Assembly (NCBI GenBank): GCA_963575745.1
Contig: CAUYUJ010012113.1
Span: 681,059 to 745,058, forward strand
Length of the DNA: 64,000 nt
DNA from: Prorocentrum cordatum
Lineage: Eukaryota; Sar; Dinophyceae; Prorocentrales; Prorocentraceae
Direction: 5' to 3'
Positions 10,797 through 21,614 of this stretch are shown one piece after another. The translations under genes and the position numbers were made by a program. The notes under the pieces are model-generated. The model did not search any database. It saw only the letters and a program-made list of their open reading frames with translations, and was not told the origin of the DNA. Within the stretch, counting starts at the first letter, position 1. Each line of letters opens with the position of its first letter.

Positions 10797-11655
10797 TCCA
10801 TACACCTCGTCAGCCTTAACATCACCAGTCTCTCAGCGAATTGGCCAACCATCACTGCCCTTGGTGTCGACCACAACGCCGCAGTCATAGCATTGCAGGA
10901 GACCCGACATGCCAAGCCGACTAGGCAAGCCATCGCTACCAGCGCTGCCAATTCACTCCACGGAGGATACCACGCCAGTCTTGGACCTGACCTTGATCTG
11001 GCGCGTGCCCAGCGCAGAGCTGCCCACGGCGGCACTGACCACACCGTTGTGGGCAGCACTGGCGCCTCGGGAGGGGTCGCCATCCTCTCTAAGGATGCCA
11101 TTGTCGACTCCACTGTCGACGACAATGCGCCCTGTATCGCCGCCCTCAAGGCCAAGAAAAGATGGCACGAGGTCTTTCTCCCGCTCTGCACTCAACACAG
11201 CCGCAGGCGGCGACGAAACAACCACGGGCCCGCGGGGATCTACATAGCGAGCCTCTACGGGATTGCTGGAGGAGACAGCACAGCTCTTTTTCGGCTCGCT
11301 GACTGCGCCGCCGCTAGGGTCGGCTCAGCCCCTTACTTCATCTGCATGGACGCCAATACGAACATCGACGACAATCCACACCTTCTGCACATGTTGCAGC
11401 ACGGATGGTTCAACGTTGCTGAGGGCACACCAGACCACACCATGCACCCTTACGGCAATATCCCTGACTGGGACCGCGTCACCAAGTGCCCCCGCACTTC
11501 GCGCATCGATTATATCATTGCCAACCAAGCGGCGCGATCCCTTGTCACCGACTTCTGTTATCTGCTTGACTTGCCAGCGAAGTCCCATGTTGGCCTGCAG
11601 GTCACGCTTGACCTCAGTCGCCTCGACCATACGGCCCGACGTCTTCTTGCCCCCA
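10797..11655 (+). pseudogene. LINE-1 APE-type endonuclease domain
   Basis: This is an endonuclease/exonuclease/phosphatase domain that would nick target DNA to start target-primed reverse transcription. Visible motifs in order are VSLNITSLSAN (Asn motif), ALQETRHAK (catalytic Glu), GASGGVAIL, YIASLYG, FICMDANTN (GDxN-like), SRIDYIIAN (SxxDY) and KSHVGLQVTL (final His). The domain is complete in one frame, so it is the best preserved part of the element. Target choice may be tied to the CT repeats on both sides. Confidence 0.85.
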
Positions 11656-12719
11656 CGCCCTATCCGCCCGACGATGGAGCTCATGAGGGGCACGAGCTGC
11701 AGGCACTAGGGACCCTCATCGCTGAGCGATATCAGGACCGCATGGAGCAGGCCGACACACGAGACGACGTGGAGCGCATGTTCGCCCTGGCTAACGAGGC
11801 CAGTCATGAGTACCATCTCACCCGACTGCGCGACCTGCCACCTCCACCGTCCGACCACCCAAAAAAGAAGCCCCCCACCATGCACGGGCTCACGCCCACT
11901 TTCGAAGATCGACCAGTTGTCCCCCGCGCCTTCCCCACCTACGGGGCTTCCACGATACACATGAACCGACTGCGCAAGCTCCATCGGCAACTCTGCGAGC
12001 TCCGTTTCATCGGACAGCACCATCACTTGGATTGCCGTGCCATCCCGCCGTACCTCGCGCAGCGCATCGACTGCACGTGGGCCGCGGCCCGCCTCTTATG
12101 CCACAAGCTGCGCCCCACGGTTCTCCTTGACTTCCCCGAGGCCTGGTCCCCCGACGAGCCAGTGCCGCACGGAGAGCACCTTGACGTTTTGATCCAACAC
12201 CTCGACTTGGAGCTGGCGCGACGCGCGAACCGTGCCAAAGCTGAACGCATCAGGATATGGGCTGAGGGCGTCCGTGAGCCAAGCGGGCGAAAGGCGGCCA
12301 TATACGCACGGGCTGCTGACAGCTCGCCCACGGCGTATCTCCGCACGCCTACCACTCCTGACGATACGCAACTCCACTGCGACACCAACGCCTTTAAACC
12401 TGACGAAGCTTGCACGGACGACAGCGACGCTGACACCGAAGCTGGCGGCTTCAGCCCCAGCGACGGTAGTTCGCCCGACACGGACAGCGACGAAGACCAC
12501 ACTCGTGAACCACTACCTGCGCAAGTCCCCGACATCCTCCCTGCCAGCGCCATTGTTGCTAACACCAAGGACATGCTGAAGCTCATGGTCGACACCTGGG
12601 AGCCCATCTTGGGCAGGTACCGTGCACGTGCGGGACATGGCGCCGAAGCCATGCCGACGTGGGCCGACTTCTACGACGAGTACCGACAGGAGCTGCCTAC
12701 GCCATCACCAGCTACCCCT

Positions 12720-13900
12720 TTCCACCTTACCGACGACCACCTCATCCACTTCATTCGCACCCGTTCACCGCGCCGCGCGGGGGGACTGGACGGCTGGACT
12801 ACTAAGGAGGCTAAGGAGTTACCCGACGACATTCTTCGCCTCTTCGCCCGCGTCCTACGCGCTATGCAACGCACTGGCACCATCCCAGAACCCCTCCTCC
12901 ACGTGCCAAACCCGTGCCTCCGAAAAGGCCGAGGCGAACTCCCAACGGACCAACGACTTCTCTCGGTGCTTTCCGTTTGGATGTATGCGTGGGAAGCGCC
13001 AGCTACCGCAGCCTCACGGACTGGCGGAAAGGATGGACCCACGCCACGAGTTTTGGCGCCGTTCCCAAAGCTACTATTGGGGACGTCAGCACTTCTCTTG
13101 CCCTGCGCATCGAACACGCCAGGGCCTTACTCCTCCCCTTAGCTGGAGCTGCCCTGGACCGACAGAAGTGTTTCGACTACCTCATCACGGACATCTGCCT
13201 TAACCTTGCGCTTCACGCGGGGTGTCCCCAAGACATCGTTACTGTCCGCAGAACCTTCTACAGTCGCCACAAACGCTACATCCGCATGAACGGCGCGTAC
13301 TCTAAGGAACTGGCCAGGACAAACGGTCACCTCCAGGGAAGCTCTTGGTCCCTGGACGACATTAAGCTGCTCATGTGTGTTTGGACCAAGAGACAGCATC
13401 GATACGTTCCGCGATCACTCAGCACTACCTTTGTTGACGACAGCAACTCCACGACCCACACCGCGCCCGAGTTGCAGAAATCTCTTGATGAGACCGCCAA
13501 GTTTGATCGATTTTCTGGTCAACGCATCCATCCTGGAAAAGTGGCGGGGTGGGAGCTCACTGACGAGCTTCACACCGCCGTTACCCAGCTCACTTTGGCG
13601 GAACGGCCCTTACGCGTGGTCGACTCCTTCAAGCTCGTCGGAAGTTACATCAACGCCGAGGCAGCGTCGGCTCCAGCCGCGCTTAACCTCACGGCCACCG
13701 CTGACGCCCGTGTTCGCAGGGCGACTAGTCGCCTGCCGCGCATTGGCAAGCTCCCATCACCGATGCGTATTAAGGCGCGGCACGCCCGCTCCCTTGCTGC
13801 CAGCGTCTGTACCACAGGCACTGACATTCAAGCCCCATCAGGCCCCGTCAAAACTGCCTACAACCATGCCCTCAAGGCGGCTATCCGCCCCAAGGGAAAC
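12720..13900 (+). pseudogene. LINE-1 reverse transcriptase, frameshifted
   Basis: The first RT blocks are in the endonuclease frame: RRAGGLDGWTTKE and LRKGRGELPTDQRLLSVLS. Near 13,000 the reading moves to another frame, where ALDRQKCFDYL (motif A, first Asp), NGHLQGSSWS (motif B, QG) and TTFVDDSNS (motif C, FVDD) follow. GQRIHPGKV is a plausible motif D. A second shift near 13,890-13,905 moves the thumb region to a third frame. The catalytic Asp residues are present, but the frame breaks rule out an active protein from this copy. Confidence 0.85.
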
Positions 13901-13902
13901 AG

Positions 13903-14570
13903 GTGGTCGAGTTTTGGACTCTCATGGCCGTGTGCGTCCCAGGACACGCCCTGGAGATTGACGCCATTATGCAGCGTGAAGTCTTCCTGTGTCTGCGGCG
14001 ACAGGTCAACCGCGACGCCACTCTCTGCGGTCTCGTCAGGGATCTCCAACACCATGTCCAGACCCTTTTCGGGGGAGGACCTGTTGGACGACTTGTCCAG
14101 ACGCTTCAGCAGCTCCGTTGGACCTGGCCCACATTTGGCATCATGTACGACGACTGGGGCTGTCAGATCAGTTGGCTGAACCTTCCCCAAAACGCCTTCC
14201 TTCACATGCTGCGCGCCTCACAACGCAGAGCCTTTCTGAGAAAAATCTAGCCACGGCGCCATGACCTTGGACACCTGGCTTCGGTCAGACAGGGCCTCGA
14301 CCTTTTCGCCAGCACGTGGCTCGCCCGCACGAAAGGAGCAGCCAAATGCAACGCATGGCAGCTGGCGCTCCTCCTCAACTACCTGTCGGGCGGGGACACA
14401 CCCAACAGCGACGATCTCGATCAAACACGTCCGCTGACCCCAGCCCCATCTGCCGTTACTGCGACGAGGAAGAGGAAACTCAGGAGCACACTGTTCGCGA
14501 CTGCAAGTGCTGGGCCCGAGAAAGAGTCCCTCTCACCACCCTCATCAGTGACGAGCAGTGGCCCGTCTTC
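13903..14570 (+). pseudogene. LINE-1 linker and zinc knuckle, with stop and frameshift
   Basis: The frame from 13,903 reads HALEIDAIMQREVFLCLRRQ and ends at a TAG (14,248-14,250), yet protein-like sequence continues in the same frame after it (DLGHLASVRQGLDLFASTWL). Near 14,410 it shifts again into a frame with CRYCDEEEETQEHTVRDC (14,451-14,504), a C-x2-C-x(9)-H-x(4)-C knuckle typical between RT and RNase H in LINEs. These lesions confirm decay. Confidence 0.75.
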
Positions 14571-14700
14571 CGCCGCACACAAGACACTGCGGGCTCTTCG
14601 ATGAAGACCCAGCCCTCCTCGACCTGCAGGCCGACCTCGCGAGGGACCCGCTACCTCAGCCCATACCGCGGCCCCACCTGAGGGAGATCCTGCGGCTTCA

Positions 14701-15348
14701 GCCCAGGACTCCTACACCACCTACCTTGACCATGACACTGGTTGGACATGGGTCTACGCTGCCACGGACGGCGCATGCACCAACCAAGCCATCCCATTGC
14801 TTGCAAGAGCGGGCTACGGCGTCTACTACGGCATCGACCACCGCATGAACTACAGTGCTCGCGTTCACGGCATCACGCAGAACGCACAGCTTGCGGAGAC
14901 CCTCGCCATTGTCCACCTCACGGCATGTGCTGAACGGCCCGTACACGTCTTCGTGGACAACCAGGCGGTGGTCGACGGCTTCCAAAGGATCATCGACTGA
15001 CACTCACCTCCGCAGGGCACGCACGTGGAGTTCTGGGAAAAGGTCCACCGATGTGTCATGGCCAAGCCAAACATGTTCCGCGTAGAGAAAGTCGCTCGCC
15101 ACCAGGGCGACACGGGCATCGACCTCGGGCTCATCGGGCCCATCGCGGAGGAGTTCAATCGTCAGGCTGACGCCCTCGCCACAGCGGCGGCACGTACTCA
15201 TAACCTCCAGACGACATCGTTGAAGCTGCCAAAGCACGACACCGCCAAGCGACCGTGCTCCATGGAGTCGCCGTTGCCATCTACGAGCGGAGACATCGTA
15301 CACTCCCCCTCCCACACCGCAGGGCTGGGTTCACAGCTGCGGAACTAA
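14701..15348 (+). pseudogene. LINE-1 RNase H domain, broken by a TGA
   Basis: The four acidic landmarks of RNase H are visible in one frame: YAATDGACTN (first Asp, about 14,755-14,784), QLAETLAIVHL (Glu, about 14,890), VHVFVDNQAVVDG (second Asp, about 14,945) and, after an in-frame TGA at 14,998-15,000, KVARHQGDTG and NRQADALATAAA (last Asp, about 15,160). The domain would remove the RNA strand during reverse transcription. The frame ends at 15,346-15,348. Confidence 0.8.
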
Positions 15349-16514
15349 ACAAAATGGAACCAAATCCCCTGCTGTCTGACCAGGCACCACCCGCGGCTGG
15401 ACCAGACATCCCACAAGACCCCGACGAGCTCTGGGCCGAGGCCCAACGGGTGTTATTCGACGAACAGGAGGACGACCCGTTCGGCTTTGGTGGAGGCCTG
15501 GACTTCCTGGGCGACGGGCCAGCCAGCGCCAACCCTGCCCCGTCGGGCACCCGCACGGCGCCCCCGACTCCGCCATTGAGTGCGGCAGCGCACCCACACG
15601 ACAACGCCGTTCCTTTTCAAGACGCTGATGAGCAGGACGATGACCTGTTCAGCTTCGGTGGGGGATCGGACGCTTTGGACGACGGACCAGCCAGCGAAAA
15701 CCCCGCCCTGTCGGGAAACCTCTCGACCCCTACTGCGACTCCGTCCCCAAGAGCGATAACGCCCACATACGATGACATCGGCCACCGCCAAGATGCCGAC
15801 CATGACCTGGGCGACCCCCGAGGACTGAGTGGCATTGAGGACGCACCGCCGATACCACACGCTGCCGACCATGCCGCCCCACCGAGACGCCAACCTTCTA
15901 CGCGACCGACCTCAGCGGCCTTGCACGGCATCACGACTGGTCCCACCGCGCAAACCACTCCGCCTCCCCACCGCCGGCAGCCAGCGGGGGCGGCTTCAGC
16001 CCCCCCGCAGGGTACTAAACCAGACAGGCCCTCGTGCCCCATCCACGCTTCCTTCGTTGCTGAGCGAGAGGAAGCGGCTCCCCTGACCTCTCGGGGCGCG
16101 GCCCTAGCGGCTCCAGCCCTGGGGTCGCGCCGGCCCCTCCAGTCACCCTTCAAGGGTGACGGACATCAGCGTACAGGGTCCCGCACTACGCTAGTCCACC
16201 ATATGGACAGGCGTACCGAGGACCTCGCCTCTGTCTCGAGGCCCTCGGCTGCTGGCACTGAGCAGCCACCCCTCACCGACCGCGAAACCGAGCTGTCACA
16301 GGCTATGGCTGCCCTCCAGCAGAGGTGCTTAGATCTCGCCGCGGACCTCGCCGCCGCCCAAGCTCGTCAAGGCCCTCTACTCCAGCGCCTCCACAGTGCT
16401 GGGCGAGCCTTCGCCGAGCTGCTCACGGCCTCGCCCGATGGTGCCGTGCCGTCACTCAACATCCAAGCTATGTTGTCATCGTTCCGCGGCGCTCCACCCG
16501 GTGCCCCGCGCTAA
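15255..16514 (+). CDS. LINE-1 acidic C-terminal ORF with internal repeat
   Basis: A 419-residue open frame starts inside the end of the RNase H region and runs to TAA at 16,512-16,514. It holds two copies of an acidic Gly-rich unit (DDPFGFGGGLDFLGDGPAS, then DDLFSFGGGSDALDDGPAS) about 60 residues apart. The middle is Pro/Ser-rich, and the end is a helical stretch (ETELSQAMAALQQRCLDLAA) that could form a coiled coil. It is the only long intact frame downstream of RNase H. It could be a real C-terminal extension of the LINE polyprotein, a separate ORF, or captured host sequence. No enzyme motif is seen. Confidence 0.5.
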   Translation: MLHGVAVAIYERRHRTLPLPHRRAGFTAAELNKMEPNPLLSDQAPPAAGPDIPQDPDELWAEAQRVLFDEQEDDPFGFGGGLDFLGDGPASANPAPSGTRTAPPTPPLSAAAHPHDNAVPFQDADEQDDDLFSFGGGSDALDDGPASENPALSGNLSTPTATPSPRAITPTYDDIGHRQDADHDLGDPRGLSGIEDAPPIPHAADHAAPPRRQPSTRPTSAALHGITTGPTAQTTPPPHRRQPAGAASAPPQGTKPDRPSCPIHASFVAEREEAAPLTSRGAALAAPALGSRRPLQSPFKGDGHQRTGSRTTLVHHMDRRTEDLASVSRPSAAGTEQPPLTDRETELSQAMAALQQRCLDLAADLAAAQARQGPLLQRLHSAGRAFAELLTASPDGAVPSLNIQAMLSSFRGAPPGAPR

Positions 16515-16826
16515 TCTCCTCCTTTCTGCCTGCCCGTGTGTACGCGTGGCTCCGCGTCCACGGCGTCAGGGCGTGGGGGCGGGGGGTGCCCCGTCACTGC
16601 GCGCCGCTTAGCGGCCAAGCGCCCAACAGGCGGTCCGCCAAGCCGCCTAGCCACGTGCCAGCACGTCGCCTTTCTTGTTGGGGCCTTTTTCCTCACGCGG
16701 TCTGACAGGTGAGATCATCATCGTCTGTCCGCCGTCTGTAGCGTCTGTCGCACTGCGCCGGGGGAGGGGGTTTTTGTTGCCCGCCCTCGCATCTAAAGGC
16801 TGCACCGCCGCAAATAGTGCATGCGA
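16515..16826 (+). other. LINE-1 3' untranslated region
   Basis: About 310 bp between the last stop and the duplicated 3' tail. It has G/C-rich sequence, a short T run (16,684-16,690) and GTCTGT repeats near 16,725-16,755. No ORF of note. Confidence 0.5.
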
Positions 16827-16949
16827 GTTGTCGCACCGCAGTGCGCCTCGCGGACGGACCCTGGTCCGCCTACTTGTCCGATCTCTCTCTCTCGGGTTGT
16901 CGCACCGCAGTGCGCCTCGCGGACGGACCCTGGTCCGCCTACTTGTCCG
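16827..16949 (+). repeat. Duplicated 54-bp LINE 3' tail in a CT tract
   Basis: Two near-identical 54-bp units, starting GTTGTCGCACCGCAG and ending CTACTTGTCCG, occupy 16,827-16,880 and 16,896-16,949, separated by ATCTCTCTCTCTCGG. Each holds the stem-loop GCGGAC...GTCCGC. The second may be a very short 5'-truncated insertion of the same LINE. Confidence 0.85.
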
Positions 16950-17240
16950 TTCTCTCTCTCCTCTCTCTTCTCTCTCTCTCCTCTCATATCTCCTCTCATA
17001 TCTCCTCTAACTCTCTCCTCTACTCTCTCATCTCCTCTCTCCTCTCCTCCCTCCTCTCCTCACTCTCCTCTCTCCTCTCCTCTCCTCTCTCTCTCTCTCT
17101 CTCTCTCCTCTCTCTCGCTCTCTCCCCCCCCCCCGCGCCCCCTTTTTTTTTTTTTCTCTTATCTCTCTCTCTCTCTCTCTCCTCTCCTCTCTCTCCTCTC
17201 TCTTCTCTTTTTCTCTCTCTCTCTCTCTCCTCTCTCTCCC

Positions 17241-17275
<35 letters not shown>

Positions 17276-17460
17276 CCTCCCCTCCCTCCCTCCCTCCTCT
17301 ATCCCTTCCCCCCTCCCCCACCTCACTCCCTCCCTTCCATCCATCTCTCTCTCTCTCTCTCTGACATATATATATATAACACACCAATCTCTCTCCCTCT
17401 CTCTAGTCTCTCTCTCTTCTCTCCTCTCTTCTCTCTCTCTACTTTCCACGCCTCTTCTCT
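16950..17460. repeat. Long (CT)n microsatellite, right of the LINE
   Basis: About 500 bp of CT with TCTCC variants, a C run and a T run near 17,127-17,155 and a TA patch near 17,367. It mirrors the CT tract at 8,640-9,085. Confidence 0.95.
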
Positions 17461-17536
17461 CTATATCAGCTTTCCCGCGTCATATTGCAAAGTCTCCCCC
17501 TCCTCCTCCCCCTTCTCCTCCTCCTCCTCCTCCTCC

Positions 17537-17572
17537 TCATATGTATATATATATACCATTGCACGTCTATAC

Positions 17573-17611
<39 letters not shown>

Positions 17612-17870
17612 TATGTATATATGTATAGATCCATATGTGTATATATGTCTATATATATATATATATGTGTGTGTATAAGTATGTATATATACATATATAT
17701 ATGCATATATACATATATGTATGTGTCTATATATATGTGTATATATATACAAATACATATATATACACATATATATACGTATATATGTATACACATATAT
17801 AAATATATGTATGTATATTTATATGTATATATATATTCATATACGTATATATTATATACATATACACACA
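17537..17870. repeat. (TA/TG)n microsatellite
   Basis: ATGTATATATATA-type dinucleotide sequence over about 330 bp, preceded by a short CTC trinucleotide run. It is the lowest-GC stretch in this half of the window and abuts the stop of the DDE-like gene's N-terminal half. Confidence 0.95.
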
Positions 17871-17931
17871 TTGACATAAGCTCATGTCATTCCACGCAGG
17901 GTTCGGAACAACCGCAGGTTTGCGAATGAGC

Positions 17932-19360
17932 GATCACTGCAATTGCTGAAAGGGTCTCGGCCGCAAAAGCTTTCACGTGGCCGTTCCTGTTAGATGTCTG
18001 AACTCTGTCTTGAAAGAATGTCGCTGGCAACTTCTGAAAGCGGGATGTGTTTGACGACAAAACTTGGCATGAGAAAGCATCCAACTGCCCGAGCGAGACA
18101 TTGTGATCCACCAGGGTTAATGCGAAGCAATTTACATGGTATTGTCCGATGCCGCCAGACGCGCACACCGTGTGCATCCAATCCCAATAACACGTCGAAA
18201 ACGGCGGCACGTGTGGCCGCAGAGAAATGTCGTTCAGCAAAGAATTTGGTTCGTGATTCATTCCATACCACTGCTCCAATCTAGCGAATTCCGATTTGCC
18301 AAGGACCCCCGCCTTCGCGGTTAGGTCATCGCGCATCTGCCAAATGGATGCGTCATCATGCATGTCAAAGCTTGCAGGCATAGCGCGACTGTAATGGACC
18401 AAATATGAGCTATTGCGCAACTTACTTTCGTTGACATTGACCATCCGCTGCCCCCGCTGGGGGCGGGGGGGGGGGCATTCGAATTGAATCTAACCCCCAT
18501 TCCCCTCTCCCCTATTCCCCTTCCCCCTGCCTCAAAACAGCCCTGCCCTCTTTTTAAAAGAAACGTAAGGGCGCGGGTATGGCCACGTGGCGGGCAAGGC
18601 GGCGTGGCGGAAACCGATTTACGTTTTTGCAACTGGAACAACAGCTGGTCCCCGCCGCCCCTTTGACATATTTCGCCTCCTTGTGTGCTTTTTCGTCCTG
18701 AATCATGCAGAGGAGTTTGGACGTCACAACATACAGGGCCCCGCGACCATCGCTCAACCTGAACCCAGTGGAAAAACACAGGCGGCTTGTAAAGAACATG
18801 TGAAACACTGCTTTCAAAACGCCGCTGTATTTACCTTTCACCTGCGACAACGTAGTGTATGGCAACACCCCCACTGGAAACCATCCGTGCTCACTAGAGC
18901 GGTACCACTCAGGGAGGTCAGTGAACACAAAATAGATACTTAAATATTTTCCAACGTGGTCTGGCCTGAGCTGATTGCCCCCAGTCGTTTCATCGCCCCA
19001 CACAGCAATCTTAGATTGTTTGGGCGCGCCGCCCACTGGGCCAATGTGCGCGTGGAGAAACCGAGCCCACAAAGGATGACTGGCGCACAAATGGGCGAGC
19101 AGTGCACTCGGCGAAGCCACAGACCATTGAAACGTGCTGCCGTCTTCCATTGGCAGGGGTATTCGAATCACTACAGGGCCGTTTCGGGAGTCTAATTCCT
19201 CGAGGTATTTGTTGACTGCACGCCTGACGTCTGAAAATTCACCAACGGGCAAATCATCGAGAAGACCATCCAGCGAACGAGATATTGCAGCGTAAGAAGA
19301 ACGCAATCCCGATGATTGAACAATCTGTGCTAGGCGGGGCTTCTTGGGAGGAGGTTCCAT
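17932..19360 (-). CDS. DDE transposase-like protein, N-terminal exons
   Basis: Exon A (19360-18623) starts [12 protein letters not shown]. It carries [20 protein letters not shown], a possible first catalytic Asp, then [15 protein letters not shown] and [21 protein letters not shown] with a Cys pair. The intron 18622-18448 is a clean GT-AG of 175 nt in phase 0. Exon B (18447 to about 17932) reads [28 protein letters not shown] and [20 protein letters not shown], then [17 protein letters not shown]; frame continues to a stop at 17,887. The D-x-x-H-x(5)-G block resembles the DxLHxxxxG region of KDZ/Plavaka-type transposases, from memory. No terminal repeats of a host transposon were found, so it may be domesticated, stranded or a relic. 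The C-terminal part is missing here and present at 8556-7261. Confidence 0.6.
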
Positions 19361-19499
19361 GCACTTGCAAGCTCGCTGAGCGAAAAAGGCTGCGGATGAA
19401 GGCCACGGAGTGGGGCGGGAACCCTGCAAATCGAAATGCAACGATACGTGCAGGCAAGGACCCATGAGTGCAAGCACTGATTGAGGAAAACGCAATGCA

Positions 19500-19830
19500 A
19501 TATTAAATAACATAGGAGCCACCCAAACCTGATGAAAACAACGCACTACCCCAAGCCACCCATCGCAAAGTTATGGGCAAACTGTGACACTTCAGAACCC
19601 CTCAGGGGTGAATCGGTCAAACAACGTATGAAAAAGATATGGAAAGTTGTGAAAAGTTATGCAAGAGTTATGAAGAGTTATGGAAAAAGGTATGGAACGT
19701 TATAAAACAGTTATTCCTGTTACACACTCTTATACATAAAAATATCGTGCAGATATAACAGGCGCAATGCACATGCAAGACAATGCTCTTATAACTCAAC
19801 CATAACTCACTTACAACCAGCGCAACTCCA
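19500..19830. promoter_or_regulatory. AT-rich upstream region of the DDE-like gene
   Basis: This stretch has much lower GC than its surroundings and repeats AGTTATG and AAGTTATGNAAGAGTTATG words (19,640-19,700). It lies 140 bp and more upstream of the ATG at 19,360, so it could contain the promoter. No TATA box is expected in dinoflagellates and none is claimed. Simple AT-rich repeat is an equal explanation. Confidence 0.3.
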
Positions 19831-20009
19831 CCGCGAGCAAAGCTGGGTCATCGATCCTCCTCCCCGACCCACCCCGACCCCGGCCCCCGAGCCCTCTGCG
19901 CCAGGACGCCTGCCCTGCCGGCGCTGGCGGCCTCTGCACCGTCTTCGGCCTCCCCACGGCGCTGGAGCCCAACGTCACGTGGCGGGCGATCGGCGGGCCC
20001 TTGGGAGGC

Positions 20010-20185
20010 CCGCGGGCCGTCGTCGTCGTCGTCGGCGTTGTCGTCGTCGTCGGCGGCGGCGTCGGCGTCGGTGTCGACGTCGGCGTCGGAGTCGTCGTCG
20101 TCGTCGGCGGTGGCATCGTCGTCGTCGTCGTGCGTCGTTCGCTGTTCTCGTTCGGTGTTCGGTGTCGTCGTTTTTGTCGTCGTCG
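20010..20185. repeat. (GTC)n trinucleotide tract
   Basis: GTCGTC and GTCGGC repeats with interruptions. All long frames across it on both strands are translated repeat. Confidence 0.85.
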
Positions 20186-20214
20186 CAATCGTATAGTGGG
20201 AGGAGGGCTCTCGG

Positions 20215-20400
20215 GACCCGCTTGGGAAGGCTCTTGGGGCTCCTTTGGGGCGCTTCGAAGGTTTTTTGAGTCGTCTTGGGGTCCTCTTGGGCGTCTTGGA
20301 CCGATCGTGCTGCGATCTGGAGCCCTCTTGGACCGTTTTGGCTGGCCTTTGGGGGCCCTCGTGGTCCGTCTTAGGGCCCACGCCCTGGGCCCCAGGGGCC
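20215..20400. repeat. CTTGG minisatellite, copy 1
   Basis: Irregular units built on CTCTTGGG and CGTCTTGGA spaced about 11-25 bp apart. The same word set recurs at 30,160-31,000 and 41,330-41,470. Confidence 0.7.
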
Positions 20401-20809
20401 ATGCCGGGAGCCCCCATAGATTTGGCAATTCGGGGTCTGGGCCTTCGAAAGAATCCTCAGGATTGAGGAGCTCGAGGGCTTAGGCCGAGGAGCTGAGGAC
20501 ACTCCAACTCTTGCCTCAAGGGCACGGTGGCGGATATGTATGTGGACTGCGCAGCGTCGAGTCTCTGGAGGTCGGGGTTTCCTCCCCTCCACCCTCCCAC
20601 ACCGAAGTCGCCTCGGCCTTCGCCGAGATCTTCCAGATGCAGCTGTGCGAGGGGCTCGAGGCTGCGTGGGGAACAGCGGAGGAGCGCTCGCGTCTATGCG
20701 CCTCTGAGGGGGCGGCGGCGGGCGACGGCGGCGGCTGGGACGGCGACGGCGGCTCGGACGGCGGCGCCGAGGGTCGATGGTGCTGGCATCGGGGGGCAGG
20801 AGCAGGAGC

Positions 20810-21545
20810 AGGAGGTGGCGGAGGCGGAGGAGGAGACGGAGTTGGAGGATGAGGGGGAGGAGGTGGAGGAGGAGGAGGGGGAGGAGGAGGAGAAGAGAGG
20901 AGGACCAGTGAAAACCCACGAGTCATCAACGATGTTGGAATCAATCCTCCCTCCAAGCTCCCTCCTCATAGGTTCCTGCAACGGTTCATTTCCATTGAGG
21001 GAACTGCCTCGTTGCAAGACAACTGTTTGAAAAACCTGACGCATGCCAAAACATTGTTCCCGGGATTCAAACCCCACGGATCAACCTGATTGTTGCGCCT
21101 TGACGATCATGAGTCGTGCCAGAACGCCATTTCTGGTACTTGAACACCGCGAATCAACGTAACTGTTGTGCCCGCATAATCTTGAATCCGTCCCAAACAC
21201 CACTTCTGGCACGTTCATCATGGGAACCAGTGAAACTCTTGCAACTGTTATAAGCGAATGTGCACGGCGCTACGGCGAGAGTCACAGTTTGAAAGGAACC
21301 TCCTTCAAACCGTGAAACTCTTGCAACGTTTTAAGACACATGTGCGCGGCGCGAAGGCGAGAACTGCATTTTGAACATGACTCGCTCTAAATCCGTGAAA
21401 CTCCTGCAGATGTTTAGAACGAATGTGCGCGGCGCTCAAGCGAGAGCCACATGTTGAAAACGAATCGCCCTCAACATGTGAAGTTGTTCCCAATGCTTAA
21501 GTTTCAGAGTCATACATGGTGGTGAAGTCTCAGGCGAACCACCCA
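20810..21545. repeat. 83-bp-unit repeat family, copy 1
   Basis: A GGA tract leads into GGACCAGTG, then GATGTTGGAAT and CCTCCCTCCAAGCTC, then about 250 bp of unique sequence. Three tandem units of 82-83 bp follow, starting GTGAAACTC at 21,230, 21,312 and 21,395, with a partial fourth at 21,478. Each unit contains ATGTGCGCGGCGC and GGCGAGA. The same arrangement occurs in the same orientation at 25,430-26,030. Confidence 0.85.
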
Positions 21546-21614
21546 GACCGCCCTAACAACTTGCCTCGGGGTACGACAGGGAGAAGTTTTGTAGAAGGAG
21601 AAGGAGATTGAGCA

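Larger units (their letters stand above)
9083..16949 (+). mobile_element. LINE-type retrotransposon, decayed (LINE-1 of this window)
   Basis: A roughly 7.8-kb plus-strand non-LTR element sits between two (CT)n tracts. In order it encodes a Pro/Ser/Ala-rich leader, an apurinic-type endonuclease, a reverse transcriptase, a CCHC-like zinc knuckle, an RNase H and a long acidic C-terminal ORF. The order APE-RT-Zn-RNase H places it with LINEs of the I/R1 type in a broad sense. The coding part carries about six frame breaks or stops, so this copy is dead. Its 3' end has a stem-loop (GCGGAC pairing with GTCCGC). The last 54 bp (16,827-16,880) recur at 16,896-16,949 after a short CT run. It lies in opposite orientation inside the gap between the two halves of the DDE-like gene. 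Confidence 0.85.

Noticed and set aside
12720-15348. Programmed frameshifting or readthrough in LINE-1
   Set aside because: There are too many breaks (about six, including two stops) in different directions; decay is simpler.
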